A DNA stretch of 64,000 bases from Salipiger thiooxidans. Its GTDB lineage: Bacteria; Pseudomonadota; Alphaproteobacteria; Rhodobacterales; Rhodobacteraceae. The notes beneath the pieces are model-generated. The model was not told the origin of the DNA and ran no database searches. It was given only the letters and a program-made list of their open reading frames with translations. A program made the position numbers and the translations under genes. This document shows positions 18,137-27,652 of this stretch, piece after piece. Location: the NCBI RefSeq assembly GCF_900102075.1, contig NZ_FNAV01000004.1:186001-250000 (forward strand). The letters run 5' to 3'. Within the stretch, counting starts at the first letter, position 1; each line of letters begins with the position of its first letter.

Positions 18137-19282
18137 ATGCGAAACTCAAGCCGGGGGGCGGTCGATCCCTTCATTGTGATGGATGTGATGGAAGCCGCGC
18201 GCGCCGCCGAAGAGGCCGGCCGCCACATCATCCACATGGAGGTGGGCCAGCCGTCCTCGCCTGCGCCGGAACACGCGCGCCGGGTGCTGTCCGAGGCGAT
18301 GATGACCGATCCGCTGGGCTACACCGTGGCGCTGGGGCTGCCCGCCCTGCGCAACCGCATCGCGCGGCTCTACGGCGACTGGTACGACGTCGACCTCGAT
18401 CCGGCGCGGGTGGTGGTGACACCGGGCTCGTCCGGCGGCTTCATCCTCGCCTTCTCGGCGCTCTTCGACGCGGGCGAGCGGGTGGCGCTGGGGATGCCGG
18501 GCTATCCCTCCTATCGCCAGATTCTCAAGGCGCTTGACCTCGTGCCTGTCGAGGTGCCCGCTTCGCCCGACAACGGCTACCAGCTGGTGCCCGAGGACCT
18601 GAAGGGCGTCGACTACCAGGGCCTGATGATGGCCTCGCCCGCCAACCCCACCGGCACCATGCTGGGCCGCGATCAGCTCGGCGCGTTGATCGAGACCTGC
18701 CAGGCGCAGGGCGCGGCGTTCCTCTCGGACGAGATCTACCACGGCATCGAGTACGACAAGCGCGCGGTGACAGCGCTCGAGCTCTCGGACGAGGTCTGCG
18801 TGATCAACTCCTTCTCCAAGTATTTCTCGATGACCGGCTGGCGCGTCGGCTGGCTGGTGGTGCCCGAGGCGCAGGTGCGGCAGGTCGAGCGTCTGGCCCA
18901 GAACCTCTTCATCTGCCCGCCGCACGCGGCGCAGGTGGCGGCGCTGGCGGCGCTTGACGCGGACGACGAGCTGCAGGGCAACCTCGCGGTCTACGCGAAA
19001 AACCGGGAGCTGATGCTCGACGGTCTGCCCAAGGCGGGCTTCGACCGCATCGCGCCGCCGGACGGGGCGTTCTACGTCTATGCCGACGTCAGCCACCTCA
19101 CCGACGACAGCCGCGCCTTCGCCGCCGAGATCCTCGACAAGGCAGGGGTGGCGGTGACGCCGGGGCTCGACTTCGACCCGCTGCGCGGTCACGGCACGCT
19201 GCGTTTCTCCTACGCGCGCAGCAGCGCCGACATCGAGGAAGGGCTCGCGCGGCTCCGGACCTTCATGGCCTTGCGCGGCTGA
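18137..19282 (+). CDS. Class I/II PLP-dependent aminotransferase
   Basis: 381 residues, fold type I. The PLP lysine is in NSFSKYFSMTGWRVGW; the substrate/PLP contacts SPANPTGT and SDEIYHGIEY are present, and the C-terminal arginine lies in LRFSYARS. The protein resembles aspartate/alanine-type aminotransferases, but the substrate cannot be assigned. Two adjacent ATGs exist at 18134 and 18137; GGGAG upstream is better placed for the second. A longer frame starts at 18080 but overlaps the divergent M48 gene. Divergent from the protease gene with a 56-base spacer. Confidence 0.85.
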   Translation: MRNSSRGAVDPFIVMDVMEAARAAEEAGRHIIHMEVGQPSSPAPEHARRVLSEAMMTDPLGYTVALGLPALRNRIARLYGDWYDVDLDPARVVVTPGSSGGFILAFSALFDAGERVALGMPGYPSYRQILKALDLVPVEVPASPDNGYQLVPEDLKGVDYQGLMMASPANPTGTMLGRDQLGALIETCQAQGAAFLSDEIYHGIEYDKRAVTALELSDEVCVINSFSKYFSMTGWRVGWLVVPEAQVRQVERLAQNLFICPPHAAQVAALAALDADDELQGNLAVYAKNRELMLDGLPKAGFDRIAPPDGAFYVYADVSHLTDDSRAFAAEILDKAGVAVTPGLDFDPLRGHGTLRFSYARSSADIEEGLARLRTFMALRG

Positions 19283-19336
19283 TCTTGCGCGGCTGAACCG
19301 GGGGCAGGGGTGCCGCTGCGGCGCCCGGTGCGAATC

Positions 19337-19361
19337 CGGCGACCCTGTGGTAGGGTCGCCG
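19337..19361 (+). other. Strong hairpin before the amidase gene
   Basis: CGGCGACCCT (19337-19346) and AGGGTCGCCG (19352-19361) form a perfect 10-bp stem with a 5-base loop. No T tract follows. It ends 23 bases before the amidase ATG, so it may end the aminotransferase transcript or act in the amidase leader. Confidence 0.6.
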
Positions 19362-19384
19362 CAAAACAACGACCGTACGGGCGA

Positions 19385-20593
19385 ATGAGCAGGTTTCTGG
19401 TATTTATTGCGGCGCTCTGGCTGGCGAGTGCCGCCGTGGCGCAGGATCTTGGCGGGCGGGCGCGGTTCGAGGCGGGAAGCCTCACCGACGCGCGCTGGGG
19501 CGGGGGCGCGCAGCTGTCGCTGACCATCAGCCAGGGTGTGCCGTGGCGCGCCTTCACCCTCACCGATCCCGCCCGGCTCGTGCTCGATTTCCGCGAGGTC
19601 GACTGGACCGGCGCCGATGCCGAGGTGCTCGACCGCTCCGAGGCGGTGGCGGCGCTGCGCATGGGCGGCTTCCGTTCGGGCTGGTCGCGGATGGTGGTGG
19701 ACCTCGCCGAGCCCATGGTGATCGGGCAGGCGGGCATGAGCGTCGAAGAGGGCTCGGGCCGTGCCACGCTGTCGCTGCGGCTTGACCCGGCAACGCCCGA
19801 AGAGATGGCCGCGGTCTCGGGCGCGCCGCGCGACCCGCGCTGGGACCTGCCGGCGCCCAGCGTCACCGCGCCGCCGCGCCGCGCCGAGGGCGATCCGCTG
19901 CGCATCGTGCTCGACCCGGGCCACGGCGGCATCGACCCGGGCGCCGAAGGCGGCGGCCACAACGAGGCCTCGCTGATGCTGACCTTCGCCCGCGACCTGC
20001 GCGACGAGCTGCGCCGGGCGGGCTACGACGTGGCGCTGACCCGCGACGCCGATGTCTTCGTCTCGCTCGAGGGCCGCGTCGCGCTGGCGCACGAGGCCCG
20101 CGCCGACCTCTTCCTGTCGCTGCACGCGGACGCCATCGAGGAGGGCATCGCCCATGGCGCCACGGTCTACATGCTCGACGAGAACGCCTCGGACGCGGCC
20201 TCGGCGGCGCTGGCCGAACGTCACGACCGCGACGATATCCTCGCCGGGCTCGACCTCTCGGGCGCCGACGACCGGGTGGCGGACGTGCTGATGGATCTCG
20301 CCCGGCTCGACAACGGCCCACGCAGCCTGTCGCTGGCCCAGCATGTGGTCGCGGGCATCGAGGGCGCGGGCGGCGCGATCCACAAGCGGCCGCTGCGCCG
20401 GGCGGGGTTCTCGGTACTGAAATCCGCGGACATTCCCTCGGTGCTGATCGAGGTGGGGTTCCTCTCGACCGAGCGCGATCTCGACCACCTGCTCGATGCG
20501 GACTGGCGCGCGGGCATGGCCGCGGCGATCCGCGACGGCATCGGGGCATGGGCGCTCGAGGACGCGGCCCTGGCGCGTTTGCGGCGGCAATGA
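19385..20593 (+). CDS. amiC: N-acetylmuramoyl-L-alanine amidase (AmiC-like)
   Basis: 402 residues: signal peptide (RFLVFIAALWLASAAVA), an AMIN-like beta domain (residues 25-150) and an Amidase_3 zinc domain (residues 175-390). Zinc ligands and catalytic glutamate are visible in LDPGHGGIDPGAEG, GGGHNEASLML, LSLHADAIEE and VLIEVGFLS. The enzyme cleaves the amide between MurNAc and the stem peptide and usually splits septal peptidoglycan. It is followed 90 bases later by PBP1a, a functional pairing of wall hydrolysis and synthesis. No strong Shine-Dalgarno sequence precedes ATG 19385. Confidence 0.92.
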   Translation: MSRFLVFIAALWLASAAVAQDLGGRARFEAGSLTDARWGGGAQLSLTISQGVPWRAFTLTDPARLVLDFREVDWTGADAEVLDRSEAVAALRMGGFRSGWSRMVVDLAEPMVIGQAGMSVEEGSGRATLSLRLDPATPEEMAAVSGAPRDPRWDLPAPSVTAPPRRAEGDPLRIVLDPGHGGIDPGAEGGGHNEASLMLTFARDLRDELRRAGYDVALTRDADVFVSLEGRVALAHEARADLFLSLHADAIEEGIAHGATVYMLDENASDAASAALAERHDRDDILAGLDLSGADDRVADVLMDLARLDNGPRSLSLAQHVVAGIEGAGGAIHKRPLRRAGFSVLKSADIPSVLIEVGFLSTERDLDHLLDADWRAGMAAAIRDGIGAWALEDAALARLRRQ

Positions 20594-20683
20594 ACGGCAG
20601 TGCCCCGCCGTCACGCGCGCGTGTGTTTTGACCGGCGGCACGGGACGGTATAAGGGAAGCGGCAATCCCTGAAAGGCGGCTAC

Positions 20684-23221
20684 GTGACTCGGTTCATTCT
20701 CTCATTCCTCGGCGGTATCTTCAGCATTGTCACAATGGGCGTGATGATGGCTGCGCTGACCATCGGCGCGGTGTTCTGGATGTACGGCCGTGACCTGCCG
20801 AGCCACGAGAGCCTGGCGCAGTACACGCCGCCGACGATCAGCCGGATCTACAGCCAGGAAGGCCGCGTGATCGACGAGTTCGCGCAGGAGCGCCGGCTGT
20901 TCACGCCCGCCGCCGAGATCCCGGATCTGGTGAAGCAGGCCTTCATCTCGGCCGAGGACAAGAACTTCTACACCCACCAGGGATATGACGTGCGCGGCAT
21001 CGCCGCCGCCGCCATCGACGCGGTGAAGACGCGTGGCCGCGACGTGCGCGGCGCCTCGACCATCACCCAGCAGGTGATGAAGAACTTCCTGCTCTCAGGC
21101 GACCGCCGCGCCGAGCGCAAGATCAAGGAGATCATCCTCGCCAGCCGCGTCGAGGCCGCGCTCAGCAAGGAAAAGATCCTCGAGCTATATCTCAACGAGA
21201 TCTTCCTCGGGCAGAACTCCTACGGCGTCACCGCCGCGGCGCAGACCTATTTCAACAAGGCGCTGTCGGAACTGGCCCCGCACGAGGCGGCCTTCCTTGC
21301 CTCAATGCCCAAGGCGCCGTCCGACTACCACCCGGTGCGCAACAAGGAACGGCTGCAGGCCCGCCGCGACTACGTGCTGCGCGAGATGCGCGAGAACGGC
21401 TACATCACCGACGAGGTCTACGAGCACGAGGTGGCGCAGCCGCTGCGCTCGGTGCAGAACGGCGACTTCGAGCCCTACTACCGGGCGCTGCCGCCGCGCG
21501 ACTACTTCACCGACGAGATCCGCCGCCAGCTCACCAAGGATTTCGGCGAGGGCGAATTCTTCTCGGGCGGCTTCTCGGTCCGCGCGACGCTGGATCCCGA
21601 GATGCAGCTCGAGGCGGCGCGTTCGCTGCGCATGTCGCTCGAGCAGTACGACCGCGGGCTCGGCCGCTGGCACGGCACCGGCAAGACCATAGATGCTGAC
21701 CGCCTCGGCAGCGAGGAGGACTGGCGCGCGGCGCTGGCCGACACCAGCGTGGCCCGCGACATCGACCTCGAGTCGCAATGGCTGCCGGCGGTGGTGCTCG
21801 AGGTGGGCGACCAGTCGATGCGGCTCGGCATCGAGGGCGTGGCCACCGACGACCCGCGCGGCACTTCCGTGCCGCGGGCGGACATCTCGTGGATCAAGGG
21901 CAGCTTCGTCGACAATTTCGAGCGCGGCGACGTGGTGCACGTGCGCGAGATGACCGAGGACGGCTCGGGCAGCTTCATCCGCTGGACCCTGCGGCAGGTG
22001 CCCCGCGTGCAGGGCGCGTTCATGGCGATGGACGTGAACACCGGCCGGGTGATCTCGATGCAGGGCGGGTTCTCGTACCAGGATTCGGTGTTCAACCGCG
22101 CGACGCAGGCGATGCGGCAGCCGGGTTCGTCCTTCAAGCCCTTCGTCTACGCGGCGGCGCTGGATTCGGGCTACGCGCCCTCGACCATCGTCATCGACGC
22201 GCCGATCGAGATCGACACGCCGCAGGGCGTGTGGCGGCCGAAGAACTCGTCGAACACCTATTATGGCCCGACGCCGCTGCGCACCGGCATCGAGCAGTCG
22301 CGGAACCTAATGACCATCCGGCTCGCGCAGGAGATCGGCATGGACACGGTGGGCCGCTACGCCGAGAAGTTCGGCGTCTACGACCACATGGGCCGGGTGC
22401 TGGCCAATGCGCTCGGCGCGGACGAGACCACGCTCTACAAGATGATCTCGGCCTACGCGATGTTCGCCAACGGCGGCGAGCGGGTGGAGCCGACGCTGGT
22501 CGACCGGGTGCAGGACCGCTACGGGCGGACGATCTACAACCACGAGAGCGCGCGCGGCAACGAGCGGGTCTGCGTCGATTGCGCAGACCCCAACCTGCCG
22601 CCGGGCCGTGGCCCCGAGATCGTCAACAGCCGCGAGCGGATCATGGACGCGGTGACCGCCTACCAGCTGACCTCGATGATGCAGGGCGTGGTGCAGCGCG
22701 GCACGGCTTCCGGGGTCGTGGACCTCGGCGTGCCCACCGCGGGCAAGACCGGCACCACCAACGACGCCAAGGACGTGTGGTTCATCGGCTTCACCTCGAA
22801 CATCGTGGCGGGCTGCTACATCGGCTACGACACGCCGCGCCCGCTGGGCCGGCACGCCTATGGCTCGTCCATGTGCGGCCCGGTGTTCCAGCGCTTCATG
22901 TCGAAGGCGGTGAAGAAATACGGCGGCGGCCAGTTCAAGGTCCCCGAGGCCTGCGAGTTCATCAACATCGACCGCTTCACCGGCGGACGCCTTGGCCCCG
23001 ATGCCTCGGGCCCCAACGTGGTGGCCGAGTGTTTCCGCCGCGGCGAGGAGCCGTTGTTCGGCATCCAGCTGGACGGTGGCTGGGCGATGAGCGGCAACTT
23101 CGACCTGATCCAGCCCGACGGCACCACCCGTGCGCGCCAGGTCACCACTTCCACCGGCCGCAAGGCCACGGTGGGCCCGAAGGCGAGCTTCGGCACGCTG
23201 TCCTCGGGCGGGCTCTACTGA
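20684..23221 (+). CDS. mrcA: Penicillin-binding protein 1A (bifunctional transglycosylase/transpeptidase)
   Basis: 845 residues with a GTG start. After an N-terminal transmembrane helix (residues 5-30) comes the GT51 glycosyltransferase (EDKNFYTHQGYD with the catalytic glutamate, GASTITQQVMKN, then RKIKEIILASRVE), an OB-like PCB_OB insert (residues 330-440), and the transpeptidase with SSFKPF (SxxK), EQSRN (SxN) and GKTGTTNDAKD (KTG) motifs. It polymerises and cross-links peptidoglycan at the inner membrane. Family length fits. It follows the amidase gene and ends just before dispersed repeat copy B. Confidence 0.95.
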   Translation: MTRFILSFLGGIFSIVTMGVMMAALTIGAVFWMYGRDLPSHESLAQYTPPTISRIYSQEGRVIDEFAQERRLFTPAAEIPDLVKQAFISAEDKNFYTHQGYDVRGIAAAAIDAVKTRGRDVRGASTITQQVMKNFLLSGDRRAERKIKEIILASRVEAALSKEKILELYLNEIFLGQNSYGVTAAAQTYFNKALSELAPHEAAFLASMPKAPSDYHPVRNKERLQARRDYVLREMRENGYITDEVYEHEVAQPLRSVQNGDFEPYYRALPPRDYFTDEIRRQLTKDFGEGEFFSGGFSVRATLDPEMQLEAARSLRMSLEQYDRGLGRWHGTGKTIDADRLGSEEDWRAALADTSVARDIDLESQWLPAVVLEVGDQSMRLGIEGVATDDPRGTSVPRADISWIKGSFVDNFERGDVVHVREMTEDGSGSFIRWTLRQVPRVQGAFMAMDVNTGRVISMQGGFSYQDSVFNRATQAMRQPGSSFKPFVYAAALDSGYAPSTIVIDAPIEIDTPQGVWRPKNSSNTYYGPTPLRTGIEQSRNLMTIRLAQEIGMDTVGRYAEKFGVYDHMGRVLANALGADETTLYKMISAYAMFANGGERVEPTLVDRVQDRYGRTIYNHESARGNERVCVDCADPNLPPGRGPEIVNSRERIMDAVTAYQLTSMMQGVVQRGTASGVVDLGVPTAGKTGTTNDAKDVWFIGFTSNIVAGCYIGYDTPRPLGRHAYGSSMCGPVFQRFMSKAVKKYGGGQFKVPEACEFINIDRFTGGRLGPDASGPNVVAECFRRGEEPLFGIQLDGGWAMSGNFDLIQPDGTTRARQVTTSTGRKATVGPKASFGTLSSGGLY

Positions 23222-23251
23222 GCCCGGCGGCTGTCCTGCAGACAGCCGGGA

Positions 23252-23312
23252 GGGGGCGCTGCCCCCGTCGCGCGCTGCGCGACTCCCCCAGGATATTTGG
23301 AGCCATTGGAAG
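23252..23312 (+). repeat. Dispersed G/C hairpin element, copy B
   Basis: GGGGGC-gct-GCCCCC (23252-23266), then GTCGCGC-gct-GCGCGAC (23267-23283), then TCCCCCAGGATATTTGG and a degenerate AGCCATTGGAAGA tail. It is related to copies at 4611 and 62407. It lies 31 bases after the PBP1a stop and may act as its transcription terminator. Confidence 0.75.
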
Positions 23313-23469
23313 ACCGGGGGCCGCTCCCGGCCTTCGGCTTTTCACGAATGCCCGAAATGGCGGTTGTGTGGCGGGTCCGTGACGGCGCTGCGGGCTCGTG
23401 ACGCTTGAAGGGGCGGCGGTGCTGGTCTATGTCCCGCTGACCGATTGCAGACCCGAAGAGAGCAGATCC

Positions 23470-24591
23470 ATGCGTGCCGAGACCCAGAAAACCGTCGACA
23501 AGATCGAGAAGTCGCTCGACCTGCTGGGGCAGCGGCTCGACTGGGAGACCGCGCCGCACCGGCTCGAGGAGTTCAACGCCCGGGTCGAGGATCCCAACCT
23601 CTGGGACGATCCGCAGGCGGCGCAGAAGCTGATGCGCGACCGGCAGATGCTGGTGGACGCGATGGAGACCTACTCCTCGATCAAGCAAGAACTGTCCGAC
23701 AACGTCGAGCTCATCGAGATGGGCGAGATGGAGGAGGACGACGAGGTCGTCTCCGAGGCCGAGGCCGCGCTTAAGGCACTGGCCGAGAAGGCCGGCCAGA
23801 AGGAGCTCGAGGCGCTGCTCGACGGCGAGGCCGACGGCAACGACACCTTCCTGGAGATCAACGCCGGCGCCGGGGGCACCGAGGCCTGCGACTGGGCGGC
23901 GATGCTGCAGCGCATGTACGTTCGCTGGGCCGAAAAGCGCGGCTATGACGTCGAGCTGCAGTTCGAGGAAGCGGGCGCCGAGGCCGGTACCAAGTCCTGC
24001 GGCTACAAGATTTCCGGGACCAACGCCTATGGCTGGCTCAAGTCCGAGAGCGGCGTGCACCGGCTGGTGCGGATCTCGCCCTTCGGCAAGGGCACGCGCG
24101 AGACCTCGTTCGCCTCGGTCTGGGTCTACCCGGTGGTGGACGACAACATCGAGATCGACGTCAACCCGAGCGATATCCGCATCGACACCTACCGCTCGTC
24201 CGGTGCCGGCGGTCAGCACGTGAACACCACGGACTCGGCGGTGCGGATCACCCACATCCCCACGAACATCGTGGTGACCTCGTCCGAGAAGTCGCAGCAC
24301 CAGAACCGCGACATCGCCATGAAGGCGCTGAAATCGCGGCTCTACCAGATGGAGCTCGACAAGCGGAACGCCGAGATCAACGCCCAGCACGAGGCCAAGG
24401 GCGACGCGGGCTGGGGCAACCAGATCCGGTCTTACGTGCTGCAGCCCTACCAAATGGTGAAGGACCTGCGCACCAGCCACGAGACCAGCGACACGCAGGG
24501 CGTGCTGGACGGCGATCTCGACCCGTTCATGGCGGCGACGCTGGCGCAGCAGGCGAGCGGCAAGAGCCGCGCCGACGCGCAGGCGGACTGA
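23470..24591 (+). CDS. prfB: Peptide chain release factor 2
   Basis: 373 residues. RF2 recognises UGA and UAA: the recognition tripeptide is seen in [14 protein letters not shown] and the catalytic GGQ in [17 protein letters not shown]. Length fits without any gap. The frame is continuous from ATG 23470; the [13 protein letters not shown] region where many bacteria carry the in-frame UGA and programmed +1 frameshift has no stop, so this gene is not autoregulated in that way. It is followed by a strong hairpin. Confidence 0.96.
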   Translation: MRAETQKTVDKIEKSLDLLGQRLDWETAPHRLEEFNARVEDPNLWDDPQAAQKLMRDRQMLVDAMETYSSIKQELSDNVELIEMGEMEEDDEVVSEAEAALKALAEKAGQKELEALLDGEADGNDTFLEINAGAGGTEACDWAAMLQRMYVRWAEKRGYDVELQFEEAGAEAGTKSCGYKISGTNAYGWLKSESGVHRLVRISPFGKGTRETSFASVWVYPVVDDNIEIDVNPSDIRIDTYRSSGAGGQHVNTTDSAVRITHIPTNIVVTSSEKSQHQNRDIAMKALKSRLYQMELDKRNAEINAQHEAKGDAGWGNQIRSYVLQPYQMVKDLRTSHETSDTQGVLDGDLDPFMAATLAQQASGKSRADAQAD

Positions 24592-24634
24592 TCCCATATC
24601 CGCGGGCCCTCGAGGCCCCCACGACCTGAATTCC

Positions 24635-24665
24635 GGCGGCCGCGCAAAGACCTTGCGCGGCCGCC
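24635..24665 (+). terminator. Terminator of prfB
   Basis: GGCGGCCGCGCAA (24635-24647) and TTGCGCGGCCGCC (24653-24665) form a perfect 13-bp stem with a 5-base loop, followed by TCGTTTCC. Confidence 0.8.
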
Positions 24666-24722
24666 TCGTTTCCGGGTTACACTCGGGTCTCGAGGAGAGG
24701 TCGAGGCAAGGGGAGAGGCTGG

Positions 24723-25535
24723 ATGACCGTAGTGCCGGAGCCGGGGGTGCCGCCGCTGGCGGATGTCACGTTTTCCACGCTGGCCGAGGCCGTGCGCCGG
24801 GGCGTCCGCGACCTGAGACGCGCGCCGGGCTTCGCGCTGGTCTTCGCGGGGTTCTACGTGGTGGCGGGACTGGTGATGAGCTGGATCACCTGGGCCACCG
24901 GGCAGAGCTACTGGCTGGTGCTGGCCGCCATCGGCTTCCCGTTGCTGGGGCCCTTCGCGGCGGTGGGCTTCTACGACGTGAGCCGCCGTCTCGAGCTTGG
25001 ACTGCCGACCGACTGGATGCAGGTCGTCAGCGTGGTGATGCGCCAGTCGCGCCGCCAGCTGCCGTCGATCTGCGCGGTGATCGTGCTGGTCTTCATGTTC
25101 TGGTTCTTCCTCGCCCACATGATCTTCGCGCTGTTCCTCGGGCTCTCGGTGATGACCAACGTCTCGTCGAGCCACGAGGTCTTCCTGACCGGCAACGGGC
25201 TCGCCATGCTGGCCTTCGGCACCGCGGTGGGGGCGGGGTTCTCGGTGCTGCTCTACATGATCACGGTGCTGGCGCTGCCGATGCTGCTGGACCGCGAGAT
25301 CGACTTCGTGACCGCGATGATCACCTCGTTCCAGTACGTGGCGGCGCACCCGGTGGTGATGTTCGCCTGGGGCGCCTTCATCGCGGCGGCGACACTGCTG
25401 GCGATGCTCCCGGCCTTCCTGGGGCTCTTCGTGGTGCTGCCGGTGCTGGGGCACGCCACATGGCACCTCTACGACCTGCTGAAGGCGGGGGCAGGGGCGG
25501 AGGCTGCTGCGACCGAGGGCGCGGCACCGGCCTGA
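24723..25535 (+). CDS. DUF2189 integral membrane protein
   Basis: 270 residues with about six hydrophobic segments (near 40-60, 65-85, 118-140, 165-195, 225-245, 248-262). The conserved features are a short N-terminal region ([17 protein letters not shown]), [12 protein letters not shown] after helix 2, and [18 protein letters not shown]. This matches the DUF2189 family ('cytochrome c oxidase subunit I-like' by misannotation in some genomes), whose function is unknown. GGGAGAGG precedes ATG 24723. No operon partner. Confidence 0.82.
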   Translation: MTVVPEPGVPPLADVTFSTLAEAVRRGVRDLRRAPGFALVFAGFYVVAGLVMSWITWATGQSYWLVLAAIGFPLLGPFAAVGFYDVSRRLELGLPTDWMQVVSVVMRQSRRQLPSICAVIVLVFMFWFFLAHMIFALFLGLSVMTNVSSSHEVFLTGNGLAMLAFGTAVGAGFSVLLYMITVLALPMLLDREIDFVTAMITSFQYVAAHPVVMFAWGAFIAAATLLAMLPAFLGLFVVLPVLGHATWHLYDLLKAGAGAEAAATEGAAPA

Positions 25536-25579
25536 GGCGCATCAGCGTCAGGTGACCGGATCAGGGACGGCAGGCGGGA

Positions 25580-26431
25580 TCAGGCGAAGGGCTCGCCCAC
25601 GCGCAGCTGCCGGCGGTGGAAGGGCGAGAGCGCGTCTTCGTGCACGTAGCCGGCCATACGCGCGGTGGCGAGGATCTGGTGCGTGTCGCGGCCCAGGTAT
25701 TCGTAGATCAGCCGTGCGGCGCGACGGCCGGTGGGGTTCTCGGGCGTGGTCCGGAGCGTGTAGCCCACCCAGTAGAATTTCCCGATGGCCGAGATTCGCG
25801 ACAGGTAGTTGAACGAGGTGGTCAGCGAATCCCTGCGGCTGACCAAAAGTGCGAATCCTTCGGCCTGCGGCATGGCCACACCGCGAAATTCGCGCGTTGT
25901 CGGGTCGGTCGGCAGGTCGAGCATCGCGAGCGCTTCCTTGGGCTCGTAGCCGCGCAGAACGGTCAGGTTGTCCCGCCGCGAAATCTGCACGAGACCCACG
26001 ATGTAGCGGTCGGCGTCGGTGAAGGCTGCTCGCGTAAAACGATAGAAACCCGAAGGAAATTCCTCTTCTGGTATGAGCCTCTCGAGGCCGCCTCCAACGA
26101 AATCCGCGATGTAGGGGTGATGCAGGAGACCCTGCCGATTGTCCTCGATCTGGTCCACCGGCTCGAGCAGGATGCGCGCGTCAACGTTGAAGAAGCGACA
26201 GATGCGGTGAAGAACATCTGGACGGGGGAAGCTTTCGCCCGCAAGATACCTGTTGAACTGGGTCCTGTTGATGCCGAGATCGCGGCACAGAGCCGAGATC
26301 GACGACGCCTTGTCGCCAAGCTGACGCAAATTGGCGCCAAAGACGCCCCGAAGCTCTGCAGGACTTGGTTGCGTGACGTCCTTTCGCATGTTTCGTACCG
26401 TGACCCGTCCGCTTTTGCGTCGCCCGACCAT
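25580..26431 (-). CDS. XRE-family transcriptional regulator with C-terminal effector domain
   Basis: 283 residues. An N-terminal helix-turn-helix (about residues 25-85: FGANLRQLGDKASSISALCRDLGINRTQFNRYLAGESFPRP) binds DNA. The C-terminal 190 residues are a conserved but uncharacterised domain (GFYRFTRAAFTDADRYIVGLVQISRRDN, then FNYLSRISAIGKFYWVGYTLRTT). A later in-frame start at 26389 (MRKDVTQPSP) is possible; neither has a clear Shine-Dalgarno sequence. It is divergent from a small uncharacterised gene across a 196-base AT-richer spacer holding two matching palindromic boxes, which may be its own operators. Confidence 0.78.
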   Translation of the reverse strand: MVGRRKSGRVTVRNMRKDVTQPSPAELRGVFGANLRQLGDKASSISALCRDLGINRTQFNRYLAGESFPRPDVLHRICRFFNVDARILLEPVDQIEDNRQGLLHHPYIADFVGGGLERLIPEEEFPSGFYRFTRAAFTDADRYIVGLVQISRRDNLTVLRGYEPKEALAMLDLPTDPTTREFRGVAMPQAEGFALLVSRRDSLTTSFNYLSRISAIGKFYWVGYTLRTTPENPTGRRAARLIYEYLGRDTHQILATARMAGYVHEDALSPFHRRQLRVGEPFA

Positions 26432-26479
26432 CGGCCAAGTGACAGTTATTAAGGGTTTCTCTGCTCGAAAGGCCGAATG

Positions 26480-26519
26480 TGACGCTATATAGCTTCAGAT
26501 GTGGCGCTCTTTAGCGACA
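26480..26519. promoter_or_regulatory. Pair of GCT-N4-AGC palindromic boxes in a divergent spacer
   Basis: TGACGCTATATAGCTTCA (26480-26497) and TGGCGCTCTTTAGCGACA (26502-26519) share the pattern TGnCGCTnTnTAGCnnCA. Their centres are 22 bp apart, about two helical turns. They lie between the XRE gene and the 26628 gene and are plausible operators for the XRE protein. Confidence 0.5.
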
Positions 26520-26627
26520 GTTCATACTGAAACGGACACAAAAAGCAACCCGTAGACGCTATTCTTCTCATGTCGTTTATCTTGTAAATGCGCGACCCTG
26601 TTTCCCAAGGGAACGTAAGGGCTGGCA

Positions 26628-27008
26628 ATGTCTGAAAAGATGTACGGGGTCGTGCTTTGGGCCGACCATAGTGATCATAAGGCGGTTATCTGGTGCGAGG
26701 ACCACGGAGACTTGGCCTTCTACAGAAACGAAGAGCACACCGCGCATGGCGGTGTGTCGCTGGATGCGGGTGACCTGATCCAGTTCGATCTTACGCAGGA
26801 AGAGAACCTTAGGCGCGTGAACAACCCCAAGCGGCTCGTTCAGCAGCAGTATGCGGGACTGGCGCAGAACCTGCGCAACGTGGACCGGCACCGTGTGCCG
26901 GCGCCGCAGCGACCTGCCGCAAGCCGGTCGCTCGGGAATGTCATTCCCTTCCCTGGTACGGCCCCGGCCGGCCAGAAGTTCCGGCCGGAAACCCTGCACG
27001 CGTCCTGA
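26628..27008 (+). CDS. Uncharacterised small protein, possibly cold-shock-like fold
   Basis: 126 residues. The N-terminus (KMYGVVLWADHSDHKAVIWC, then HGDLAFYR) and DAGDLIQFDL have the GVVxW...G.F...GD.V.F spacing of cold-shock/S1-like beta barrels, followed by a conserved basic stretch NNPKRLVQQQYAGLAQNL and a disordered, proline-rich tail. Nucleic-acid binding is a guess from this resemblance. I do not recognise a named family. It is divergent from the XRE regulator and may be controlled by it. Confidence 0.65.
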   Translation: MSEKMYGVVLWADHSDHKAVIWCEDHGDLAFYRNEEHTAHGGVSLDAGDLIQFDLTQEENLRRVNNPKRLVQQQYAGLAQNLRNVDRHRVPAPQRPAASRSLGNVIPFPGTAPAGQKFRPETLHAS

Positions 27009-27023
27009 GACGCGACGTTCCCG

Positions 27024-27587
27024 TCAGCTCTGGCCGCGCGAAAGCGCGGCCACGCCCGTCCGGGCGACCTGGACCAGCCCGAGGGGGCGCATCAGATCCG
27101 CGAATGCGTCGATCTTGTCCGGAGCCCCGGTCAGCTGGAAGATGAAGCTCTCCAGCGTCGAATCCACCACCTGAGCCCGGAAGATGTCGGCAAGGCGCAG
27201 TGCCTCGACCCGCCTCTCGCCGCTGCCGGTGACCTTCATCAGCGCCAGTTCCCGCTCGACCGAACTGCCCTCGGCGGTCAGGTCGTGCACGTCACGCACC
27301 GACACGATGCGGCCGAGCTGGGCCTTTATCTGCTCGATCACCTGCGGCGTGCCGGTGGTCACGATGGTGATGCGGCTCAGGTGCCCCTCGTGGTCGACCT
27401 CGGCCACGGTCAGGCTGTCGATGTTGTAACCACGGCCCGAGAACAGGCCGATGACGCGGGCCAGGACACCGGGCTCGTTCTCGACCAGCACGGTGATCGT
27501 GTGGGCCTCCTGCACGTCCGAGAAGGTCGGGCGCAGGTTGTAGGCCGAGTGCTTGGACGAGCCCTTCTTGATCTGTAGCGCGGACAT
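27024..27587 (-). CDS. ilvN: Acetolactate synthase small (regulatory) subunit
   Basis: 187 residues. An N-terminal ACT domain (HTITVLVENEPGVLARVIGLFSGRGYNIDSLTVAEV, about residues 28-62) binds valine for feedback inhibition; the C-terminal domain follows (ALMKV to residue 185). It regulates IlvB in branched-chain amino acid synthesis. The start at 27587 (MSALQIKKG) has AAGGA seven bases upstream; an ATG two codons earlier lies too close to it. It is second in the ilvBN operon, 101 bases after ilvB with a hairpin in between. The end of the gene contains a GGCCGCGC-gaaa-GCGCGGCC stem (27032-27051). Confidence 0.95.
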   Translation of the reverse strand: MSALQIKKGSSKHSAYNLRPTFSDVQEAHTITVLVENEPGVLARVIGLFSGRGYNIDSLTVAEVDHEGHLSRITIVTTGTPQVIEQIKAQLGRIVSVRDVHDLTAEGSSVERELALMKVTGSGERRVEALRLADIFRAQVVDSTLESFIFQLTGAPDKIDAFADLMRPLGLVQVARTGVAALSRGQS

Positions 27588-27652
27588 TTGCATTCCTTTC
27601 CGGTCGGAAAAACGAGGCGCCCCCTCCGGCCTGCCTCGGGATCAGCATGAGG

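Noticed and set aside
18146-20665. An 839-codon minus-strand frame opposite the aminotransferase and amidase genes
   Set aside because: Both plus-strand genes have full catalytic motifs; the minus translation has none.
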